Positions 49,416 through 62,866 are shown, counted from the first letter of the stretch. The stretch: DNA of 64,000 bases from Piromyces finnis (GCA_002104945.1 MCFH01000005.1:744001-808000), one strand, 5' to 3'. A program made the numbers and translations. Notes: generated by a model not told the origin, from the sequence alone.

Positions 49416-51049
49416 TTAGTTTCTGCCTTTTGTTGTAACTCTTCTAGAGATAGTAGAAGCACCACGCTTAATTGAAGTAGCACTTCTAGAAAGACCTCTT
49501 TTAATGCCTTCAAACTTTTTTGGGTTCTTCTTAAGGAAAGCGAAGACGGCAGCAGCACCAAGAACAGAACCAGTAATAGCAACACCAGTAGTAACAGTTG
49601 ATGAATTATCATCATCAGGGTTAGCTTTATCGAGAGTTGGTGATACAATACTAGTATTATTTCCTTCTTTAATAACTGGTTTGGATTCAGCTGGATTACT
49701 TGGATTAACAGCTGGTTTAGATCCAGTTGGATTGCCTGGAGTTACAACTGGATTGGATCCAGTTGGATTAATTGGATTAGCAGTTGGTTTGGATTCAACT
49801 GGGTTAATTGGAACAACTACTGGTTTAGATCCAGTTGGGTTACTTGAAGTAACGACTGGCTTTGAAACTACTGGAGTATTTGCTGGTTTAACTTCAAATG
49901 GTTTTGGAATTCCAGTTGGAGTAACCTTTGTTGATCTATTAATAGTAGTGATCTTCTTAGCAGCAACTGGTGCAACAGTAGTAGTCTTCTTGATTGTTGT
50001 GGTCTTTTTGACAGTAGTGGTCTTCTTTGGTTCATCATTTCTAGATGGAGAACCTACTTTACCTGATTGGAAACTTGAACCACAATGCTTTTTACCATCA
50101 AAAATAATTGATTTTTGAACTAATTCTTCACCGTCCTTAATAATCATACTAATTGGAAGACCATTTAAGTTTTTACATAAAGCATCTCTATTAGAGGAAA
50201 GACCATGATAAGTAATACCTAAAACTGGCTTACCAGTAGAAAGGAAATTCTTATACCAGTGGCATTCATTACGACGAGCACAACCTTCGTTAACTGCAAA
50301 ATCATAATATTTACCAACTGTATCAACAATATCAAGACAATTTTTTAAACCGATTGCTATTCCCATATCATGAGCGGTTTGACCTAACCAAGAAGTGAAT
50401 TTAATAGCATCTTGCTTTGTAAGAGGATCAGACCAATTATTTTTAACATCTCCAACTTGATAACCATCAACATTATCAACATCAATACCATCACAATGCT
50501 TAGAAACAGCTTCAGAAATACGTTGTTTAATAAGAGACTTGTATCCACTAACACGATAATCAAGCCATCTTTCTCTTGGCCAAGCAGAATATTTATTTCT
50601 AACTAAACCATCAACCTTTGTATATTGATTAAAATAGCTACGATAATCTTCAACTGTACCACCAGAGAAATAACAAATAACCTTTTTTCCACGTTTATGA
50701 AAATCTTGGATTTTTGAAGAAGAAGTATTTTCTAAATCAACTTCTAAAACATCAGCTGATTCTCTTGAACTTTATGTAAAATGTTATAAATAATATGTTA
50801 AATTTAAATTTAAAAATCAAAATTATGTGTAATATATTTATATTAATTACAAGTAAATTATTTAAAATTTCTAATTAAATTTATTTAATATTTATCCTCA
50901 ATTATACATTACACTTTTTTTTTTACTTACATATCAAAACCAGAACCTAGGGCAATGTTCCAAGTTTCATGTTGATTTGGAACCCATCTAGCTTCAACAT
51001 GACTAGTAATTAATAAAGCAAGAGTTGCAACAGATAATAAATATTTCAT
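49416..51049 (-). CDS. GH114 polygalactosaminidase-like protein 4, Pro-rich stalk, membrane-anchored
   Basis: Exons right to left: 50931-51049, 49416-50769; 1473 nt, 490 aa. Signal peptide MKYLLSVATLALLITSHVEA, then ARWVPNQHETWNIALGSGFD. GH114 blocks: KKVICYFSGGTVEDYRSY, ERWLDYR, CDGIDVDNVDGY (132-143), DMGIAIGLKNC, FAVNEGCAR (NEGC 200-203), KPVLGITYHGLSSN, GLPISMIIKDGEEL, KHCGSSFQSGKVG. There is no intron before the linker, unlike copies 2, 5 and 7. The linker has a short KKTTTVKKTTTIKKTT part, then about seven 12-residue units of NP(T/V)GSKPVV type. Helix VTTGVAITGSVLGAAAVFAFL (432-452) and inner tail KKNPKKFEGIKRGLSRSATS with SIKRGASTISRR follow. Pro-containing repeats suggest an extended stalk. 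Confidence 0.92.
49660..49880 (-). repeat. 36-bp coding repeats in GH114 copy 4
   Basis: About six degenerate units coding for NP(T/V/A)(G/E)S(K/N)P(V/T)(V/A)xP. Units differ at several bases, so expansion is older than in copies 2 and 6. Confidence 0.85.
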
Positions 51050-52723
51050 TTTATTTTTTATTTATTTTATTCTATATTATTTTAATTTTTTATCTATTTA
51101 AATTTTTATTTTAGTTTTTATATTATATTATTTATATTTATTTTAATTTATTTATTTTTATTTTTTTTTTTTTTTTTTTCAATTTTTTTTTTATTTTTTG
51201 GTATTTCAACCCAAAAATGAACTAATTATTGCATTTATATGAAAAAAAAATATGCCAATTTCATCTTTTTAAAAATTCTACATTTAATAAGAACCTTCCA
51301 TATTCCAACTAAAAAAATAAAAACCTTATTTTTTAAAAAATTTTAAATTGTAATTGTGGCCAATGATTTTCAAGTATATTAAATTTAACATATTGATTTA
51401 TTGTAATACAAAAATATATAAATTTAATATACCTAAATCATATAATCAAAGTATAATTGTATAATTATAATTAGGTTTAATGTTAACAACCATTTTTTAA
51501 AAAAAAAAAGAAAAGAGAAAAAAAAAATTAAAAATGAAATTTAATTTTAAATTAAAAGAAAAACTAAATTTTCTAATAAAAACTTATTTGTAAACTCTTA
51601 TATTTTATTATCACCACAATTTAAACACTTTTAGGTTTTATGTGTATGAATGAATAAATGGAACTTTTCTAATATTCATTTAAAAATGTATAACCATTAT
51701 AAAATAAGAGCTATACTTCATATTAATTATTTTATAATTATTAAAGTTTATAAACTAAAATTAATTAAACTAGATTTTTTAATATTCTTATTAATAAAAT
51801 ATTTTTTAAATTAATACTAACCAATAATATTATTTTATAAATGATAATATTAAAAAAAAATATTATTTGAGTATATTATAATATATATTATAAGAGTAAA
51901 AAAATAAATAATAAAAAATTGCTTCAAATTTGTACTTAAAGATGAAAATAGGGCTATAGTAAATAAATAAATAAAATAAATAAATAATACCCCTTTATAT
52001 AGTATAAAGGGAAAGAGTAATAATATTATAATATTTAATAATTTCTTTATATCAACAATTGGTAATATAAAATCTACTTAATTCTTATATTAATTATAAA
52101 TATTAAAAAAAAAGTCTTTATCAATATTAATGTTTCTACTTGAATTATATATTTCATTTTAATTTAAATATTTAAAACCAATATGTACATATAAGTATAA
52201 TAATATATAAATAGTTCTTTATATAATATTTATTAATTATATAGTTATATATATTATTTTAGTCATTTTTTAAGATTTCAAACAATTAAATTAAAACAAA
52301 TTTTTTAAATCTAGAACATAAAACGAATAATTTGTGTTTTGTGGACATTCAAATTGAATAATCATGAATTTAATTCACTTTAAAAGACCATAAAAATTGT
52401 TTATTTAGACTAGATAATATAACTGTATTTTTATTATTATTTTTTTTTTATTATTATTTATTATTTATTATTATGTTTACTTGGTTCAAAAAGTTTTAAA
52501 ACTTATTTCATATAAATTATAAAAATTATTTTACATATATTAAAAAATTCTTTTAGATTTAAATACATATAAGATTTACAGTTATATAAAGAGAAAAATT
52601 AATTATAGAGTATATATTATGTATGTGTAATGTGGCAATGTATTAAAACTATATGTGGAAAATTAATATTAAAAAAATTATATTACTTTTATAAATATAA
52701 ATTAAACTTTAATAAAAAAAAAT
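51050..52723. other. GH114 array spacer 4
   Basis: 1.7 kb: promoter of copy 4 and 3' flank of copy 5. Two CCAAT motifs (51255, 51360). A poly(T) run lies near 51164-51179. No gene. Confidence 0.6.
51255..51364 (+). promoter_or_regulatory. CCAAT elements upstream of GH114 copy 4
   Basis: ATGCCAATTT at 51255 and GTGGCCAATGA at 51360, about 206 and 311 nt before the start codon. The GGCCAAT form matches the one upstream of copy 2. Confidence 0.35.
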
Positions 52724-54576
52724 CTAGTAATTTAATGTTTTTGAAAAGGTATATCTATAGGTACTAAATGGATTATCAACAAGATCATAATCTACATCTA
52801 CATTTGTATTTGAATTACTAGCAACAGCCTTGGTTTTCTTCTTTTTAGTGGTGAGTTTTCGAGTAACAGTACTTGCACTACGTTTAACTGAAGAAGCACT
52901 CCTTGAAATATTATTTTTAACAGTACACGCGCCCTTGGATATATTTTGCTTAAGTTGTTCATACTGTCTTGGGTTTTTCTTTTTGAAAACAATAAGTGCT
53001 GCTGCACCAACAACGGATCCAGTGACTGCAACACCAGTAGCAAGACCTTTATGTCCTTTATTTTCATTATTTTCAAGATTGCTAGAAAGTTCTTTACTAT
53101 TTTGATTTTTATCTTTATTTTTATTGCCATCTTCTATTGGAACATCAACGGCGGTAATATTTCCATTAATAATTGGTATTTCTAAACCTCCAGTAGCATT
53201 ACTTGTTGGATTATTTTTATTATTTCCCTTTGATTGAGAAGTCTGTTTATCATTTATCGTTGTTCCTTTATTAGATGATGGATTTGAAGATCCTGATGAT
53301 GAGCTTGATGATCCTGATGATCCTGATGATGATCCTGATGAATTTGACGAACCTGAAGAATTTGATGAACTTGAAGAACTTGACGAACCTGAAGAATTCG
53401 ATGAACTTGAAGAACTTGATGACCCTGAAGAATTCGACGAACTTGAAGAACTTGATGACCCTGATGAGGATGATGATTCTGAAGAAGGAAGACTAACACG
53501 ACCTATTTATATGGAAAATTAATAAATATATATTATATATTGCAATAAAAAATATAAGATATTTTAAATTTCATTTTATTTCATTAGTTTTAGATAGGAT
53601 AAATATTTATTTAAAGTTATATAATATAAATGATTAATATTAACTGCTTACCTGAATTAAAACTTGAACCGCAATGCTTTTTACCATCAAATACTACAGA
53701 ACTCTGTTCTAATTTAGTACTTTCCTTAATAATCATAGAAATAGGAAGACCATTTAAATTTCTACATAAAGCTTCTCTATTAGCAGATAAACCATTGTAA
53801 GTAATACCTAAGACAGGTTTACCAGTACTTAAAAAGTTTTTATAATAATGGCATTCATCACGACGTGCACAGCCTTCATTTACTGCAAAATCATAATATG
53901 ATCCAACAGTATCAACAATATCAAGACAATTTTTTAAACCAATAGATAGACCGTATGAATGAGCTGTTTCACCTAACCATTTTGTAAATGTAATTGCATC
54001 TTCTTTTGTGAGAGGTTTAGACCAACTTTTAACATCTCTAATTTGATAGCCATCAACATTATCAACATCAATTGCATCACATTTTTTTGTAACAGCTAAT
54101 TGCATACGAGCTTTAATTAATGGCTTTATACCATCTACACGGTAATCAAGCCATCTTTCATCTGGCCAATCTGAATATACATTTCTTACTAAACCACTAA
54201 CAGCAGTATATTTATCATAATCATCACGATATTCTTCTATTGTACCACCAGAGAAATAACATATAACTTTTTTACCTACACTGTGATAGGTATCTATTAA
54301 TGATGAACTTTTTTCTAAATCAATCTCAAGAATTTCTGCATTTTCTTTAGAACTATATTTTTTGTTAATATTAATTTAGATAAATATTAATTATCTTTAA
54401 AAATTAATAATATATATATTTATATTGTTGTTTAATTTATGATTAATAACATACATATCAACAGCAGAACCTAATGCAATGTTCCAAGACATATATTGAG
54501 TTGGTTTCCATCTTGCTTTAACATTTATTATGTATAATAATGATACAAAAATTGGAATCGATAATTTAAAAATCAT
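52724..54576 (-). CDS. GH114 polygalactosaminidase-like protein 5, poly-Ser stalk, membrane-anchored
   Basis: Exons right to left: 54455-54576, 53652-54352, 52724-53502; 1602 nt, 533 aa. Signal peptide MIFKLSIPIFVSLLYIINVKA, then ARWKPTQYMSWNIALG. GH114 blocks: KKVICYFSGGTIEEYRDD, CDAIDVDNVDGY (132-143), FAVNEGCAR (NEGC 199-202), KPVLGITYNGLSAN, KHCGSSFNSG. An intron follows the domain. The stalk starts as almost pure Ser (SSGSSSSSSSSNSSG units), then an Asn/Lys-rich acidic part. Helix LATGVAVTGSVVGAAALIVF (428-447), then a longer inner tail: KKKNPRQYEQLKQNISKG, a second NNISRSASSVKRSAST unit, TRKLTTKKKKTK, and a C-terminal PFSTYRYTFSKTLNY. The closing STYRY motif recurs in copy 7 only. The gene reaches a stop TAG at 52724, beyond several frames that end earlier. 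Confidence 0.9.
53265..53500 (-). repeat. Poly-Ser coding repeat in GH114 copy 5
   Basis: Tandem units built from TCA/AGT/TCT/TCG serine codons with Gly and Asn interspersed, roughly 30-bp and 36-bp periods. Mixed serine codons show selection for Ser rather than simple triplet slippage. Confidence 0.85.
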
Positions 54577-56407
54577 GAATGAAATATAATTTATTATTGA
54601 GTATATTTTTGTTCCTTTTTTTTTTTTTTTTTTTTTTTTTTGCTGATATATAAAATGCCTTTTATAATTAAATATATAAAAAATTGCTTTATTGAATAAT
54701 TTATATTTTATATAGCTCTTTATGATTTATATAGTTTTTATTTTTGATATGCCTTAAAAAATACATAAATCAATAAGAAACGAAGATGATGTCTATTAAA
54801 CTCAAATATTTGTTATATATTATTAATTATCATTTAATTTAAAGTATAATGTATAATAATTATAATTGCATTATTTTGAAATTGGTTAATTTACAATAAA
54901 TTTATATTTATTTATTTATTTATTTTCAATTTTTATTTAAATTATAAGGTTTATTTTGCAAAATCATTTATAAACTAATTTACACAAAATATACAAAGTT
55001 AAAATAAAAATAAAATACAAAGAATAAAAAATAAAAAAATAAAAAAATAAAAATAAAAATAAAAAAAAAAAAAAAAGCTACTTTTAATATAAAATAAGGC
55101 GTTTTTAATTTATATAAATATTAAAACTATAAAGTGGTGTAACATATATTAATATTAGCCAATGAATTTTTATTTAACTTTAATATAAATTTCCATTAAT
55201 TATAACATAAGGTTATAAAAATAAAAATAACTTTTTTTTTATTATTGATATATAATAATTAATTAATCTTATTTAAATTAAAAAAACGGCACATAATTAA
55301 AGACAGTATATAAATAATATTTTCTATAATGAAAAACTTAATTAATACTATTATTAAAATAGAATTGGAATAATTTAAATTTTATATTTATACAATGGAA
55401 AATATAATAAAAATAATATATTTTTTTATTTATATTTTAATCATTTTTAATATATAAATAATTGTATTTATAAATATTAATATTAAATAATACTAAAATT
55501 TTTCTATTTAATATTCACAGTAGTGTAAAAAAAAAATTAATTTATTTATGAATATATGTATATAATTATTATTGAATTTTCAAAATATTTTTATTAAAAA
55601 ATAATTCTTATACCTCTCCTTAATAAAGTAACGCCATTTAATAAACTTTTTTTTTTTTTTTTACTTTATGTAAAAAAATTTTATTTAATAATTTCATATT
55701 GCGTTTTTAAATTCTAACATTCTAAATTTATATAAAGATTTCTAAAGAAATTATATAAATAACATGTATAAAAAAAATATAAATATTCTAACTATTTTAT
55801 AAATAATAATAAAAAAAAAAAAAAGTAAACTATATATTTATAATATAAATAAATTATACTAATTGTTAATATATATTTTTAAATTTTGTAAACTATATAA
55901 ATGTTATATAAATGTTATATTATATTATTAATATATTTATGAAATGATTTATATAAATTATATTTATAAATAATTATGATTATACTAAATATTATAATTC
56001 ATTTTTTGATTTACGTTTAAGATTTAGATTAATGCGATTTGCATTTACGATTGTTATTTGTAATTTGATATTTAAACTATGTTAAATTTTTAAATTACTT
56101 TAATATTGTTTTGTATTTTGTTTTTTTGCTTTTTGCTTTTTTTTATCAATATTTTAATTTGATATTTTTATATATTTTTTATTTCAAAACTCTTTTAAAT
56201 TAATATTATTATTTCCTTTTTAAACGCTTTAATATTTTTAAAAATAATAATATTTTTTACTTTTATTATTTATTAAAAACTATAATAATTAAATAAGAGT
56301 TTTGCTTTATAAGTAATTATTAATTAATTAAATGCGTTTCTTTTTTTCAATATTTTGAAAGTATTTTAATTAGTTATCAGTTATAATGTTGCATAATTTT
56401 GAGTAAT
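54577..56407. other. GH114 array spacer 5
   Basis: 1.8 kb: promoter of copy 5 and 3' flank of copy 6. Poly(T) at 54618-54640, CCAAT at 55159-55163. Nothing coding seen. Confidence 0.6.
55159..55163 (+). promoter_or_regulatory. CCAAT element upstream of GH114 copy 5
   Basis: TTAGCCAATGAA, about 585 nt before the start codon; AGCCAAT form as in copy 3. Confidence 0.3.
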
Positions 56408-58756
56408 CTAGACTCTGGAACGCTTAAAAGAGCTAGCTCTCATTGAAATACCTTTTTTGAATTGTTGATATCTCTTTGGATTTTTCATGAAAAGAGCAAA
56501 AACAGCAGCAGCACCTAAAACACTACCTGTAATAGCAAAACCAGTAGCTACAGCACCAGTGTTACTATCTCTGTTTTTGTTATCTTGTTCAGATGATCTA
56601 TCAATAGTACTAGCTTCACTATTAGAACTAGTAATATTGCTTTCTAATTCATCATCACTACTTACATCACCATCATCAGATGAACTATTATCAGTGATAT
56701 TGTTACTATAACTAGAGGTATTTCCATCAGTGGTAGTACTATTACCTTTAACAACAGAAGGAATGATAACATTATCATTATTAGCATTAGTGTTACCATT
56801 ATTTGTGTTGACATTATTGTTGGTGTTGGTATTGTCACTATTGGTGTTTGTATTACCATTGCTAGTGTTGGTGTTACTATTATTACTGTTATCACTTGTA
56901 TCCTTAATGATATCAGAAAGGAAAGAATTGACTCTATTGGTATCATCTTCATTATTACTTGAAAAAGATGCAGGTTCATTAATATTAATATCATCGTTAT
57001 TCATTAAAATAACAGGTGGTCGAGAAGTAGCATTAGCATTATTTGAGGTAGAAGTTGCAGTTTGAGAAGTAGCATTAGCATTATTTGAGGTAGGAGTTGC
57101 AGTTTGAGAAGTAGTATTAGCATTATTTGAGGTAGGAGTTGTAGTTTGAGAAGTTGCATTAGCGTTATTAGAGATAGAAGTTGTAGTTTGAGAAGTTGCA
57201 TTAGCGTTATTAGAGATAGAAGTTGCAGTTTGAGAAGTAGCATTAACGTTATTAGAGGTTGAGGCTACAGATTGAGAAGTGGTAACTGAAACTTGAGTAA
57301 TAGAGGAAGCTGGAGCTTGAGAAGCAGTAACTTGAGTAGTAACAGTTTGAGAAATAGCCTGAGAGGTTGCACCATTAGAAGTAGTAGTAACTTGATTAGT
57401 TGGAACAGCTCTATCAGTTGTACTAACATTGTTAATAGTTTTAGTTATTGGTTTTTCAACTACTACATTTGTAATTTGGATAGTGGTAGTAGTAGTTGGT
57501 TTAACAATAGTAGTAGTAGTAGTGGTAGTAGTGGTTGGTTTAGCAATAGTGGTAGTAGTGGTTGATTTAATAATAGTGGTAGTAGTGGTTGATTTAATAA
57601 TAGTGGTAGTAGTGGTTGGTTTAGCAATAGTAGTAGTAGTGGTTGGTTTAGTAATAGTAGTAGTAGTGGTTGATTTAACAATAGTTGGTGATGTTGAACC
57701 ATTAACAATACCACTATTGAAATTAGAACCACATTCTTTCTTTCCATCAAAGAAAATAACATCTTGAATTAAACTACTTCCTGGTTTAATAATCATAGTA
57801 ATTGGAAGACCATTTAAGTTTCTACATAAAGCTTCTCTATTTCCAGAAAGACCATTATAAGTAATACCGAAAACTGGTTTACCAGTAGCAAGGAAATTTT
57901 TATACCAGTAGCATTCATTACGTCTGATACAACCTTCATTAACACCAAAATCAAAATTTTTACCAACAATATCAATAATATCAAGACAATTTTTAATACC
58001 AATTGAAATACCCATTGAATGAGCAGTTTGTCCTAACCAAGTAACATAAGTAATTGCATCATCTTTAGTAAGAGGACTAGACCAAACGTTTTTGACATCC
58101 TTAACTTGATAACCATCAACGTTATCAACTTCAACAGCATCACATTTCTTATCAATAGCCTTCTTAATACGAGCCTTCATTAAAGGCTTGATTCCTGAAA
58201 CGCGATAATCAAGCCATCTTTCATTTGGCCAAGCTTCATAAATGTTTCTTACTAAGTTTGGAACTTCAGAAAATTGGTCATAATCATCACGACCTTTTTC
58301 AATAGTACCAGCAGAAAAATAACAAATAACTTTCTTTCCAGCATTATGATATTCTTTAATAGATTCTTCAGACTTATCAAGGTCTATTTCAATTATATCA
58401 GCCTTTTCTTTAGAGCTATAAAGTATCGATTATATATATTAATAAATTATTTTTTATATTCTAATTCATTACTATTATATTGAATATTTTATATAAAAAA
58501 ACAAAACTTTAAAATTTCAAAGGTAAATTGAAAATCCAAACTAATTTTAAAAAATAGTTTGATATCATTAAAAGTTATGCTCTTTCTTTTTTTTTTTTTT
58601 TATTTAAATATACATAATATATTTAAAATATGCTTACATATCAATAGGACTTCCAAAAATAATGTTATATTTTTGAGATTGTGTAGGCTGCCATCTAGCT
58701 TCAACATTACTTATTAATAATGAAACTAAAAAAGTAATTAGTAATATTAATTTCAT
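56408..58756 (-). CDS. GH114 polygalactosaminidase-like protein 6, long Thr/Ser stalk, membrane-anchored
   Basis: Exons right to left: 58638-58756, 56408-58415; 2127 nt, 708 aa, the longest copy. Signal peptide MKLILLITFLVSLLISNVEA, then ARWQPTQSQKYNIIFGSPID. GH114 blocks: KKVICYFSAGTIEKGRDD (Ala for Gly in the SGG motif), ERWLDYR, CDAVEVDNVDGY (131-142), FGVNEGCIRRNEC (NEGC 199-202), KPVFGITYNGLSGN, GLPITMIIKPGSSL. The linker runs about 390 residues: TTTTTI(A/I/V)KP repeats, then Ser/Thr/Gln-rich text, then six 14-residue SQTATSTSNNANAT units, then an Asn-rich acidic part. Helix AVATGFAITGSVLGAAAVFALFM (661-683) and inner tail KNPKRYQQFKKGISMRASSF end at KRSRV, the shortest inner tail. No linker intron. 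Confidence 0.92.
57019..57250 (-). repeat. 42-bp coding minisatellite in GH114 copy 6
   Basis: Six copies of a 42-bp unit coding for SQT(A/T)T(S/P)(T/I)SNNAN(A/T)T. Neighbouring units share base changes, a sign of local homogenisation. Confidence 0.92.
57480..57700 (-). repeat. Thr-rich coding repeat in GH114 copy 6
   Basis: Units of about 30 bp coding for TTTTTI(A/I/V)(K)(P/S), seven copies, directly after the catalytic domain. Confidence 0.85.
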
Positions 58757-60807
58757 TTTGATTTCTCTATTCAATGTTATTTATTTTTATTATTATTTAT
58801 TTATATATTTATTGATTTGCTTATATCTTTCTTTTCTATATTTCTTTAAAATATTTTACAATTTTAAAGAAAAATAATTCTAATAATTACTTAAATTAAA
58901 ATAGTAATAAAATTATATTTTTATTTATAATAAAAAATGAATAAATTGTGTTATATTTATAGTTCAGTAAGCACACAATTAATATTTTATATATTTTATA
59001 TATAAATAAATTACATTTTATATTGACCAATAATATATTGTTTTCTTTTTATTATACAGAAAAAAAAAAAAAAAAAAAGATAAAGTACAGAGATTAAATT
59101 ATATAAAGAATATTCATTATTATAAATTTGTATATATTAAATATATTTAAATGTATTAGTCTTGATGAATAAGAAACTTAAATTTTGTATTTCAAAATTT
59201 AAGGTTTCTTTTAAATAAAATGACTAAGGCGTTTAGAAGCTATATAAATTTCTAATAGCCTAGTATAATAACACTACTAAAATATCTTTATCTTTTTTAT
59301 TTAATTACATTATCTAGTAAAAAAAAAAAAAAATAACAATAATTTTAATATAATACCTTTAATAATAATTCCAGAATTCCAAATTATTTTTTTTAATTTT
59401 ATTTTTTTTTTTCGGTCAAACTTATGGAAAAACTCCAAAATTTTTTTTCTTCTATATATTAATTAATTAAAAAATTTTTTTATTAAAATCAAAAATGTTT
59501 GATACATTTTATATCAAATCAATATGAATTAAAGTTTATAAATTAATATACTATAAAAGGAAAGAAACTTGATACCTATTTACACCCTTTTTAGTAAATT
59601 AATTTACTATTATAGTATTGTACTAATTGTTCTATGACTATTAAAAGTTTAAAATCTAATAATTAAAGTTACAATACAAAAAAGCATAACCAATAAATTT
59701 ACAGAAAAAATTAATATTATCTATACAAAATATATTAAATATATAATAATTTATAATGTAATTTATTCATTTATATATTCCATCTATTTACTTTTTTACC
59801 AAAACAAAAGAATTATGAAAAAAAGTGAATTGTAATATATGGCTATTCTTGTACAAACTAATAATAGGGTGGCTTAATATAATTGTTAATATATGTCAAT
59901 TTAATTTAAACTTCAACATAAAAAAAAAAACATTTTACCACTTTAAAAGATAAAAATATATTAATGTAATGTATATTTTAGATTGAATACATTATAATTT
60001 TAAATAAAAATGATTTCTTTTTTTTTGTTTAATTTTATCATAAAAATAAAGAATAATTATATAATTATTAATAAAAATATATTATTATTAGGTATAAAAA
60101 CCACTATAAGATATTCGAAATGGAATGAAATAATAATTAAAAATTATAAAATTATAAAAAGAATAAAGCTTAAGACTTAAATAGTGTAATTGATTTTTAA
60201 TCACTTGTATTCATATAATAATAAAATTCTATAACTTTTTTTAATATGCTAATATTCATTTATATTTTAATTTATAAAATAAGCACATTTTTATTTATGT
60301 TTTAAAAAAAAGTAAAAATTTATAAAATTTTAACATAGCATTGTTATTTATTATTAGTTTTTATTTGTATATTCTTTTATTTAATTATACTAAAATGGTT
60401 TTTAGTAGAAATATTTATATCAATTATATAATAATAAAATTAAGTTCAATTACTTTTATTATTAATAATGTTCTTATTTCACGTTCATTTACTTTTCTTT
60501 TTTTATTTATTTTTAATATTTTTTTATTTCAACTTTTTAAAGCTTATGATTAATAATTTTCAATTCTAAATATTTCTTTTTTTTTTTTGTAATTTTTAAT
60601 TTTTTTTTTTTTTGTAATAAAATATATACTATCATAACTATTTTAAATTTTACAATTAAATTAAAATTAATGTATCTTTTAAGTATACTTTTAATATTAA
60701 CATAATTAAATTTTTTAAAAAAAATTATTTTTAATTTATATCATATATATTTTAAACAATTTAATCTTTTCTATTTATATCTTTATATATTGCATATTAT
60801 TATTAGT
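58757..60807. other. GH114 array spacer 6
   Basis: 2.05 kb: promoter of copy 6 and 3' flank of copy 7. CCAAT at 59027-59031. A plus-strand open frame at 60341-60553 is Phe/Ile/Tyr/Leu-rich and looks like chance. No RNA gene seen. Confidence 0.6.
59027..59031 (+). promoter_or_regulatory. CCAAT element upstream of GH114 copy 6
   Basis: TTGACCAATAATA, about 270 nt before the start codon. Confidence 0.35.
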
Positions 60808-62866
60808 CTATAAATCAAAATTTTGTGTAAATTGATATCTATAAGTACTGTATTGATTATCATTAATGTTTATAGCAGCAGGATCATTAGTTACTGGAAG
60901 ATTTGGAGTTGTTTTAGATTTCTTTGAAGTAAGTCTTCTTTTGACAGTACTAGCACCACGCTTTACAGAAGTAGCTCTTCTTGAAATACTTCTCTTAAGT
61001 TGGTTATACTTCTTTGGATTTTTCTTTACAAAAACAAAAGCAGCTGCCGCGCCAACAATTGATCCTGTAACGGCAACACCGGTTACAACAGAACCAGAAC
61101 CACCTTCTTTTTCATCATCAAATTGACTATTAATAATATTTTCAGTTTCTTCAATTTTATTATTTATTGTAGATGGTACTTCTTTATTATTTGTGTTATC
61201 CTTAACAACAGGAATATCATTATTAGCAGGCTTTGAAGTTGGATTTGATACAATATTATTAGTTGAATTTGTTGTTGCATCATTTGAAATTGCATTTGAT
61301 ACTGCATTTGAAGAAGCGTTAGAAGTAGCATTTGAAATTTTATTTGAAACTGCATTTGAAGAAGCATTGGAAACGACTTTAGATGCTACTTTAGAGGATT
61401 CTTTGGAAGAAGCATTTGAAGCTGCTGCACTTGAAATAACTGAGTTGGAAGATGCTGCTTTTGAAGTGGTTGAATTTGATGTAGCATTGTTTTTAGCAAC
61501 TGAACTGTTTGAGACAGTTGGCTTTTGAACAACAGGAGTAGGATTTTGAACAAGAGTAGTTGTCTTCTTAACAGTAGTTTGCACAATTGTGGTCTTTTTT
61601 ACTGAGTTGCTAGAGTTGCTAGAGCTTATGCCTAACGTATTAAATAAAATTCATTAATTAAAATTATGAAAAAAAAAAAAAAAGAATTAATTTATGATAT
61701 ATTTGGTTATACACTCTATTTATAATAACAAGAAAACAAAAAAAAATAAAAAATATTTAATTTATATACATACCTGAACTAAAATTAGAACCACATTGTG
61801 ACTTTCCATCAAAAGTCCAACCAGCTTGTTTTAAATTTTGGGAAGATTTTACAATCATACTAATTCCTATACCATTCAAAGCATTACATAAAGTTGGAAG
61901 CTTATCGTTTAAATTACCGTAAGTAATACCAAAAACAGCCTTGCCATTATTAATGAATTTTTTATAGTATGAACATTCTTTACTATGATTAACACAACTT
62001 TCATTAATTGCAAAATCATAATAGCTTTCAAGAGTATCAATTAAGCCAGGAATATTCTTTAAACCAATAGAAATTCCTAATTCATGAGCTGTATTTCCTA
62101 ACCATTTAGCAAATTGAACTGCATCTGATTCTTTAAGATCCCAATGATTTTTATTTACACTATAACCATCTAAATTATCAACTTCAATACCATCACAGTT
62201 TTTACTTACAGCAACTTTCATACGATTCTTAATTAAAGGCTTAATACCTTCAACTCGATAATCAAGCCAATATTCACCTGGCCAATCATCATATTCATTT
62301 TTAACTAATCCTGATATAGCTTTAAAATCTTTAAAATCATCACGCCATTTTTCAATTGTACCTACAGAGAAATAACATATAACCTTTTTACCAGCATTAT
62401 GAAATTCTTTAATTTTTGAATTGCTTAATTCATAATCAACATCAATAACTTGGGCCTTTTCGGAATTACTTTATTAAGTTGGAATAATATTACAGTAAAA
62501 TTATTTTTAAATAATATTAATGTATTATAAAATATAAAAAAAAATAAAAATAACATATTAATAAATGACTATATAATTTATTATTATAAATAATATTTCT
62601 TGATATTAATATTATTAATTTTTTTTAAAAAAAAAAATATTATATAAATTATAAACTAAAATTTTGTTTTTTTTTATCTTTCACTAAATATTTAATTTAT
62701 AATTTAAAATATTCTAATTTAAAATAATTATTATATTTAATACAAACACATTAAATTTATCATCTCCTATAACATAATTCCAAGTTAAACCTGGAGTTGG
62801 TTTCCATCTTGCTTCAACATTAGATAACAATAAGGAGGTAATTACTGTTGATAATAAGAATTTCAT
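60808..62866 (-). CDS. GH114 polygalactosaminidase-like protein 7, Asn/Ser/Ala stalk, membrane-anchored
   Basis: Exons right to left: 62748-62866, 61774-62468, 60808-61631; 1638 nt, 545 aa. Signal peptide MKFLLSTVITSLLLSNVEA, then ARWKPTPGLTWNYVIGDDKF. GH114 blocks: KKVICYFSVGTIEKWRDD, EYWLDYR (Tyr for Arg in the ERW motif), CDGIEVDNLDGY (131-142), FAINESCVNHSKEC (NESC 195-198), KAVFGITYGNLND. The INESCVN and KAVFGITYGN forms are shared with copy 1, not with the inner copies. The first donor is GTTTGT, chosen over GTGTTT two bases earlier because only it keeps frame. The linker is Ser/Asn/Ala-rich (SSNAVSNKISNATSN). Helix VVTGVAVTGSIVGAAAAFVFV (453-473), inner tail KKNPKKYNQLKRSISRRATS, SVKRGASTVKRR, ending QYSTYRYQFTQNFDL. 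Confidence 0.91.

Noticed and set aside
42216-62866. GPI anchoring of the GH114 proteins
   Set aside because: In the six helix-bearing copies a long, conserved Lys/Arg tail follows the helix, incompatible with a GPI attachment signal, which ends in the hydrophobic segment.
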